Below, in pieces: positions 59,552 to 64,000 of a DNA stretch of 64,000 nucleotides. Position 1 is the stretch's first letter. Every line of letters begins with the position of its first letter. Under the pieces are notes generated by a model. That model was given only the letters and a program-made list of their open reading frames with translations. It did no database searches and was not told the origin of the DNA. The stretch is from an uncultured Jannaschia sp. (lineage in GTDB: Bacteria > Pseudomonadota > Alphaproteobacteria > Rhodobacterales > Rhodobacteraceae): positions 1,603,001 through 1,667,000 of the forward strand of contig NZ_CANNEZ010000001.1 of assembly GCF_947503795.1 (NCBI RefSeq). The letters run 5' to 3'. A program made the translations under genes and the position numbers.

Positions 59552-60295
59552 CTAGCCCTCGACGCGCGTATAGGTCCCCTCGCCGGCGAGGATCGAGCGG
59601 AAGCCGCCCGGCGCGTCCAGCGAGAAGACGATGATCGGCAGCCCGTTCTCGCGCGCCAGCGCGATGGCCGAGGCATCCATGACCTTCAGATGCTTCGACA
59701 GCACCTCGTCATAGGAAATCCGGTCGTAGCGCTTGGCGTCGGGGTTCGTGACCGGGTCGCTGTCATAGACGCCGTCGACCTTGGTGCCCTTGAAGATCGC
59801 TTCGCAGGACATCTCGGACGCGCGCAGCGTCGCGGCCGTATCGGTCGTGAAATAGGGGTTGCCGGTGCCCGCCGCGAAGATCACGACGCGCTTCTTCTCG
59901 AGGTGCCGCACCGCGCGGCGACGGATATAGGGCTCGCAGACCTGGTCCATCGGGATGGCCGAGATGACCCGCGTGTGCAGGCCCAGCGCCTCGAGCGCGC
60001 CCTGCATCGCCAGCGCGTTCATCACCGTCGCCAGCATTCCCATGTAGTCGGCCGTCGTCCGCTCCATCCCCTGCGCCGAGCCCTGAAGCCCGCGGAAGAT
60101 GTTGCCGCCGCCGATCACCATGCAGACCTCAACGCCCATCTCCTGGACGGACTGGACCTCGCGGGCAATGCGCTCGACGGTGGGGGGATGCAGGCCGAAG
60201 CCCTGGTCGCCCATCAGCGCCTCGCCCGAGATCTTGAGCATGACACGGCGCAGGACGGGCGTGGCGGCCTTCCCTTCGGTGACGACATCCGACAT
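59552..60295 (-). CDS. pyrH: UMP kinase PyrH
   Basis: 247 residues from the ATG at 60295 ([20 protein letters not shown]). Phosphorylates UMP with ATP. Amino-acid-kinase fold: [60 protein letters not shown] and [16 protein letters not shown]. It is the head of the pyrH-frr...lpxB chain. The 264 bp between its stop and the Hint gene stop hold no recognised feature. It is divergent from miaA. Confidence 0.97.
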   Translation of the reverse strand: MSDVVTEGKAATPVLRRVMLKISGEALMGDQGFGLHPPTVERIAREVQSVQEMGVEVCMVIGGGNIFRGLQGSAQGMERTTADYMGMLATVMNALAMQGALEALGLHTRVISAIPMDQVCEPYIRRRAVRHLEKKRVVIFAAGTGNPYFTTDTAATLRASEMSCEAIFKGTKVDGVYDSDPVTNPDAKRYDRISYDEVLSKHLKVMDASAIALARENGLPIIVFSLDAPGGFRSILAGEGTYTRVEG

Positions 60296-60398
60296 CTGAA
60301 GACCCCCGCGCAGTTGCGGCGCCACGTATGGCGGAATAGCCAAGGCGGGGCAACCGGCTTGGGGGGCCATCGGATTGACGTGAAGGTCGCCCGGCAAG

Positions 60399-61274
60399 AT
60401 GCTGATACCATTCGATATACCCGACGACCGACCGGTGCTGATCGCAGGCCCCACCGGCAGCGGCAAGTCGTCGCTCGCGCTCGCCTTGGCCGAGGCGCGG
60501 GGCGGCACGGTCGTCAATGCCGACGCGATGCAGGTCTTCGCCGACTGGCGCGTCCTGTCGGCCCGGCCCGCGCCCGAGGAGACCGCGCGCGCGCCCCACG
60601 CGCTCTATGGCCATGTCGGCTGGACGACGGCCTACAACGCGGGCGACTGGCTGCGCGACGTGACCTCCCTGATCGGGCCGGGGTCGGTGATCGTGGGCGG
60701 CACGGGCCTCTATTTCCGGGCGCTGACCGAAGGTCTGGCCGACATCCCGGCGACACCGCCCGCGATCCGCGCCGAGGCCGAGGCGCGGTTGGAGGCGATC
60801 GGGCTGGAGGCGCTGGCGGCGGAGCTGGACCCCGAGACGCGGGCGGGGATCGACGCGGCCAACCCGAAACGCGTGACGCGCGCATGGGAGGTTGCGCGCG
60901 CCACGGGACGGTCGATCCGGGACTGGCAGGCCGACACGCCGCCGCCCCGCCTGCCGCTCGATGCCTGCACGCCGTTGGTGCTCGACGCACCGAAGGATTG
61001 GCTGACGCCCCGGCTGGAGCGACGCTTCGACGCGATGCTGGCGGGCGGCGCGCTGGACGAGGTGCGTGCCATCCTGCCCCGCTGGGACCCGACGCTCAAC
61101 GCCGCGCAAGCCATCGGCGCGCCCGAGCTCGTGGCGTATCTGCAGGGTGAGATCACGCTCGCGGCGGCTCGCGACCGCGCCGTCATCGCCACCCGCCGCT
61201 ACGCCAAGCGCCAGCGGACATGGTTCCGCGCCCGCATGGCCGGCTGGACCCGGATCGACGCGACCGGGCTTTGA
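60399..61274 (+). CDS. miaA: tRNA dimethylallyltransferase MiaA
   Basis: 291 residues. Adds dimethylallyl to A37 of tRNAs reading UNN codons. P-loop [20 protein letters not shown], then [59 protein letters not shown] and [16 protein letters not shown]. Slightly short for the family but all motifs are present. It is divergent from pyrH. Confidence 0.95.
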   Translation: MLIPFDIPDDRPVLIAGPTGSGKSSLALALAEARGGTVVNADAMQVFADWRVLSARPAPEETARAPHALYGHVGWTTAYNAGDWLRDVTSLIGPGSVIVGGTGLYFRALTEGLADIPATPPAIRAEAEARLEAIGLEALAAELDPETRAGIDAANPKRVTRAWEVARATGRSIRDWQADTPPPRLPLDACTPLVLDAPKDWLTPRLERRFDAMLAGGALDEVRAILPRWDPTLNAAQAIGAPELVAYLQGEITLAAARDRAVIATRRYAKRQRTWFRARMAGWTRIDATGL

Positions 61275-61307
61275 CAGACCGGCCCGCGGCGTGGTCCCCT
61301 GCCCGCG

Positions 61308-62147
61308 ATGTCGCTCATACGCCTCTTCGAATCTCGCGACCTGACCGAGGCCGAACGCCTCGCGGGGCTGTCGCTCGAAACCGTGTCGCCGCTCGCCCGC
61401 CATGGCCGGTGGCGGCGCGAGACGCCTCATGCCGAGGCCCTGCCCGTCCTGATCTGGATCGCGCGGGGTCATGGCCGGATCACCATCGACGCCCGCGCCC
61501 ACGGCCTCGTCGCCCACACCGCGATCGCGCTTCCGGCGGGCACGCCCTTCGCACTTCAGCCCGGCCAGACGACCGAGGGCGTGCTGATGCGCGTTCCCGA
61601 ACTCTTCGAGGCGCCCATGCCCGCGAGCCCGCGCCTTCTGCGCCTCGTGGATGCGGGCACCCAGACCGAACTTACGGGCCTATTGGATCACCTTGCGCGG
61701 CCCGGCGATTTGGCCGTGCCGGCCGATGGACGCGCAGCCCTTGGGCGGCTCGTGCTCGTCTCGGCGCTGCTGGAGCGCGAGGCCACACGCCACGCCCCGC
61801 AGAAGACGAGCGCGGGCACCCGGCTCGCGGCCGCCTTCGCTCGCGCCGTCGAGCGGGATCTCGGGCAATCGAATGTCGAGGCGCTGGCCGCCTCGCTCGG
61901 TGTCACGCCCACCCATCTGACGCGCACCGTCAAGGCCGCCTGCGGCATGACCGCGGCGCAATACGCGGGCGAACGCGTGATGCACGAGGCGCGCCGGCGC
62001 CTCGTGGATACCGACGCGCCCGCCGCCAACATCGCCGCCGAGCTGGGGTTCGGGTCACCCGCCTACTTCAGCCGGGCCTTCCGGCGCGTCGCCGGCCAGA
62101 CGCCATCGACCTTTCGTGCGGCGGCGCGGCGAACGCAGCGCGGCTGA
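61308..62147 (+). CDS. AraC-family transcriptional regulator with cupin-like N-domain
   Basis: 279 residues. The N-terminal half looks like a sensor beta-barrel (LPVLIWIARGHGRITIDARA; TAIALPAGTPFALQPGQ). The C-terminal half has two helix-turn-helix units (SNVEALAASLGVTPTHLTRT; ANIAAELGFGSPAYFSRAFR) and the usual RVAGQTPSTFR end. It lies 33 bp after miaA and may be co-transcribed. The target is unknown; the solute-binding-protein gene downstream is one candidate. Confidence 0.9.
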   Translation: MSLIRLFESRDLTEAERLAGLSLETVSPLARHGRWRRETPHAEALPVLIWIARGHGRITIDARAHGLVAHTAIALPAGTPFALQPGQTTEGVLMRVPELFEAPMPASPRLLRLVDAGTQTELTGLLDHLARPGDLAVPADGRAALGRLVLVSALLEREATRHAPQKTSAGTRLAAAFARAVERDLGQSNVEALAASLGVTPTHLTRTVKAACGMTAAQYAGERVMHEARRRLVDTDAPAANIAAELGFGSPAYFSRAFRRVAGQTPSTFRAAARRTQRG

Positions 62148-62356
62148 GCGATGCCGCAATGCGGCAATCGCGAGAGCAGGAAAACGACGCCAACTGCCGT
62201 TCACAATGTCGCTTTTGAACCCTGTCAAGTCGATAAGCCCCGTTGACCGTGGGGGGCGAGTCGTCCCCTATGGGGTCCATCGCGCGGCCTGGACCGGGTT
62301 TGCGCAGCCGATCCGCGGAAGACGGATCGGACACGAATAACAGGGAGACGACACAC

Positions 62357-64000
62357 ATGACGAAGCACGACACCAAGATGGTGGACGGCATTCACCCCGG
62401 CGCCAAGATGTTCGCCGAGGAGCACAAGCGCGGCCTGATGGACCGTCGCGAATTCCTGACCCGCGCAACCGCGCTCGGCGTCTCGATCCCCGCGGCCTAC
62501 GCCATGATCGGCGCCACGCCCGCCCGCGCCGAAGCCCACGCCCAGCAGGGCGGCACGCTGCGGATGCAGATGGAGGTCCGCGCGCTCAAGGATCCGCGCA
62601 CCTTCGACTGGACGCAGATGACCTACGTCGCGGCCGGCTGGCTCGAGAGCCTCGTGGAGTACAACTCCGACGGCACGTTCCGCGGCATGCTCCTCGAGAG
62701 CTGGGAGACGAATGACGACGCCACGCAGTACACGCTCAAGGTTCGTCCCGGCGTGACCTGGAACAACGGCGACGCCTTCACGGCCGAGCACGTGGCCTTC
62801 AACTTCCGCCGCTGGGCCGAGGCCGATGCCGAGGGCAACTCGATGGCCGCCCGCGTCACCTCCATCGTCGATCCCGACACCAACATGGCCGCCGAGGGCG
62901 CCATCGAGGTCATCGACGATCTGACGCTGGTGCTGAACCTCAATGCGCCCGACATCACGCTGATTCCGGGCATCGCCGACTATCCGGCGCATGTCCTGCA
63001 TCCCGATCAGGACGCGTCCGACCTGCTGGGCAACCAGCTCGGCACGGGCCCCTATCTCAACGAGACGCATGAAGTGGGCGTCCGTTCGGTTCTGGTCCGC
63101 AACGAGGATCACAACTGGTGGGGCTACGACGCCGGCTGGGGCGCGCATCTCGACCGGATCGAATATATCGACTACGGCACCGACCCCTCCGCGTGGCTTG
63201 CCGCCGCCGAATCCGAGGAGATCGACACGATCTACGAGAATGTCGGCGAGTACGTCGACATCTTCGACGGCATCGGCTGGGGCAAGTCCGAGGTCACGAC
63301 CGGCTCGACCATCGTGATCCGTCCCAACCAGGACGCCGAGGTCAACGGCCAGAAGCCCTATGCCGACAAGCGCGTGCGCCAGGCCCTCGCGATGGCCTGC
63401 GACAACAACGTGCTGCTCGAACTGGGCTATGCCGGTCAGGGCACGCCCGCCGACAACTGCCACGTGGGCCCGGTGCACCCAGAATACGACCCGTCGGTCA
63501 CGCGCATCCCGCATGATCCCGCAGGCGCTAAGGCCCTGATGGAAGAAGCGGGCTTCGGCGATTTCGAGCACGAGCTGTTCTCGATCGACGACGACTGGCG
63601 CCGCAACACCACCGACGCCGTCGCGGCCCAGCTGCGCGACGCCGGTATCCCGGTGAAGCGGACGATCCTGCCCGGCTCGACCTTCTGGAACGACTGGACG
63701 AAGTACTCCTTCTCCTCGACCAACTGGAACCACCGCCCGCTGGGCACGCAGGTTCTGGGTCTCGCCTACAAGTCGGGCGTCGCCTGGAACGAGTTCGCGT
63801 TCTCGAACGCTGAGTTCGACGCCCTGCTGGCCGAAGCCAACGCCATCGCGGATGCCGATGCGCGCCGCGAGGTGATGAGCAAGATCCAGGCCATCGTCAT
63901 CGACGAGGGCGTCACGATCCAGCCCTACTGGCGCTCGCTCTACCGTCACACGACGGACGGGTTCGTGGGTCTCGATATGCACATCGCGTATCTGCCCCAG
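62357..64000 (+). CDS. ABC transporter substrate-binding protein, family 5 (partial, runs off right edge)
   Basis: 548 codons in frame without a stop at the window end, from the ATG at 62357. A Tat signal ([20 protein letters not shown]) is followed by the oligopeptide/opine-type binding-protein fold ([70 protein letters not shown]). The ligand cannot be read from sequence (peptides, opines or amine compounds). The cognate permeases and ATPases should lie to the right. The 209 bp upstream hold no recognised gene. Confidence 0.93.
   Translation, partial: MTKHDTKMVDGIHPGAKMFAEEHKRGLMDRREFLTRATALGVSIPAAYAMIGATPARAEAHAQQGGTLRMQMEVRALKDPRTFDWTQMTYVAAGWLESLVEYNSDGTFRGMLLESWETNDDATQYTLKVRPGVTWNNGDAFTAEHVAFNFRRWAEADAEGNSMAARVTSIVDPDTNMAAEGAIEVIDDLTLVLNLNAPDITLIPGIADYPAHVLHPDQDASDLLGNQLGTGPYLNETHEVGVRSVLVRNEDHNWWGYDAGWGAHLDRIEYIDYGTDPSAWLAAAESEEIDTIYENVGEYVDIFDGIGWGKSEVTTGSTIVIRPNQDAEVNGQKPYADKRVRQALAMACDNNVLLELGYAGQGTPADNCHVGPVHPEYDPSVTRIPHDPAGAKALMEEAGFGDFEHELFSIDDDWRRNTTDAVAAQLRDAGIPVKRTILPGSTFWNDWTKYSFSSTNWNHRPLGTQVLGLAYKSGVAWNEFAFSNAEFDALLAEANAIADADARREVMSKIQAIVIDEGVTIQPYWRSLYRHTTDGFVGLDMHIAYLPQ

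Noticed and set aside
1..64000. CRISPR arrays, insertion sequences, integrases, phage genes, rRNA
   Set aside because: No direct-repeat/spacer pattern, transposase or integrase motif, or rRNA sequence was seen; the only RNA gene recognised is tRNA-Arg(CCG).

Overview
The window is GC-rich alphaproteobacterial chromosome, most likely Rhodobacteraceae (Roseobacter/Rhodobacter group). The evidence is the pyrH-frr-uppS-cdsA-dxr-rseP-bamA-skp-fabZ-lpxA-lpxI-lpxB order with LpxI in place of LpxH, the many 4-bp ATGA/GTGA gene overlaps, a Hint-domain protein of the kind common in that family, paired dimethylglycine/sarcosine-dehydrogenase-like proteins, and sugar and opine-type ABC transporters. The genus cannot be fixed from sequence alone.

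Layout. (1) 1-9588: a redox and cytochrome-maturation block. On the minus strand lie ccmF-ccmG-ccmH-ccmI, then a membrane-anchored FAD/[4Fe-4S] oxidoreductase and a Sel1/ankyrin exported protein that runs off the left edge. Divergently transcribed are a putative di-heme cytochrome b membrane protein and an exported cytochrome with 18 CXXCH motifs. (2) 9631-11065: two decayed genes (TetR regulator; alpha/beta hydrolase-glycosyltransferase). (3) 11279-17715: a LysR regulator, an XRE-cupin regulator with a palindromic operator candidate, and two large FAD/GcvT dehydrogenases. (4) 17816-22237: a tightly overlapped six-gene operon. It combines a LolD/MacB-type ATPase and FtsX-like permease with three exported metal-handling proteins (DUF4198, NikL-like, ZnuA-like with a His-rich loop) and a membrane-anchored unknown. 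(5) 22426-25887: a CheB-CheR-PAS-HWE histidine kinase fusion. (6) 25934-29453: small membrane proteins (one frameshifted), an NmrA-like protein, an AraC regulator and a P-loop kinase-like protein. (7) 29616-38338: an exported hydrolase, two divergent FCD-type GntR paralogues, and a sugar ABC operon (binding protein, an ATPase with an extra C-terminal domain, permease) ending in a D-apionate-lactonase-like enzyme. (8) 38557-42736: egtB-egtD for ergothioneine, an exported phosphatase/SnoaL fusion, and a patch of gene fragments. (9) 42805-46065: an isoquinoline-oxidoreductase-like molybdenum hydroxylase (2Fe-2S subunit, Mo subunit, diheme cytochrome c). (10) 46525-60295: tRNA-Arg(CCG) and the essential envelope/lipid A/translation cluster, interrupted by a Hint-domain gene between pyrH and frr and carrying a 41-aa membrane peptide gene between rseP and bamA. 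(11) 60399-64000: miaA, an AraC regulator, and a Tat-exported family 5 solute-binding protein cut by the right edge.

Two parts look least described. One is the possible transmembrane electron conduit: FAD/FeS protein, HX13H/HX13H cytochrome b, and an 18-heme cytochrome built from five 3-heme repeats, beside a ccmFGHI set. The other is the hybrid metal operon 17816-22237, which pairs ZnuA/NikK/NikL-like exported proteins with a MacB-style ABC pair instead of a ZnuBC-type importer. Several gene remnants carry single-base frameshifts. At least one also has an in-frame stop and others have internal deletions, so true decay is likely, but base-call errors in GC-rich or homopolymer runs should be excluded.
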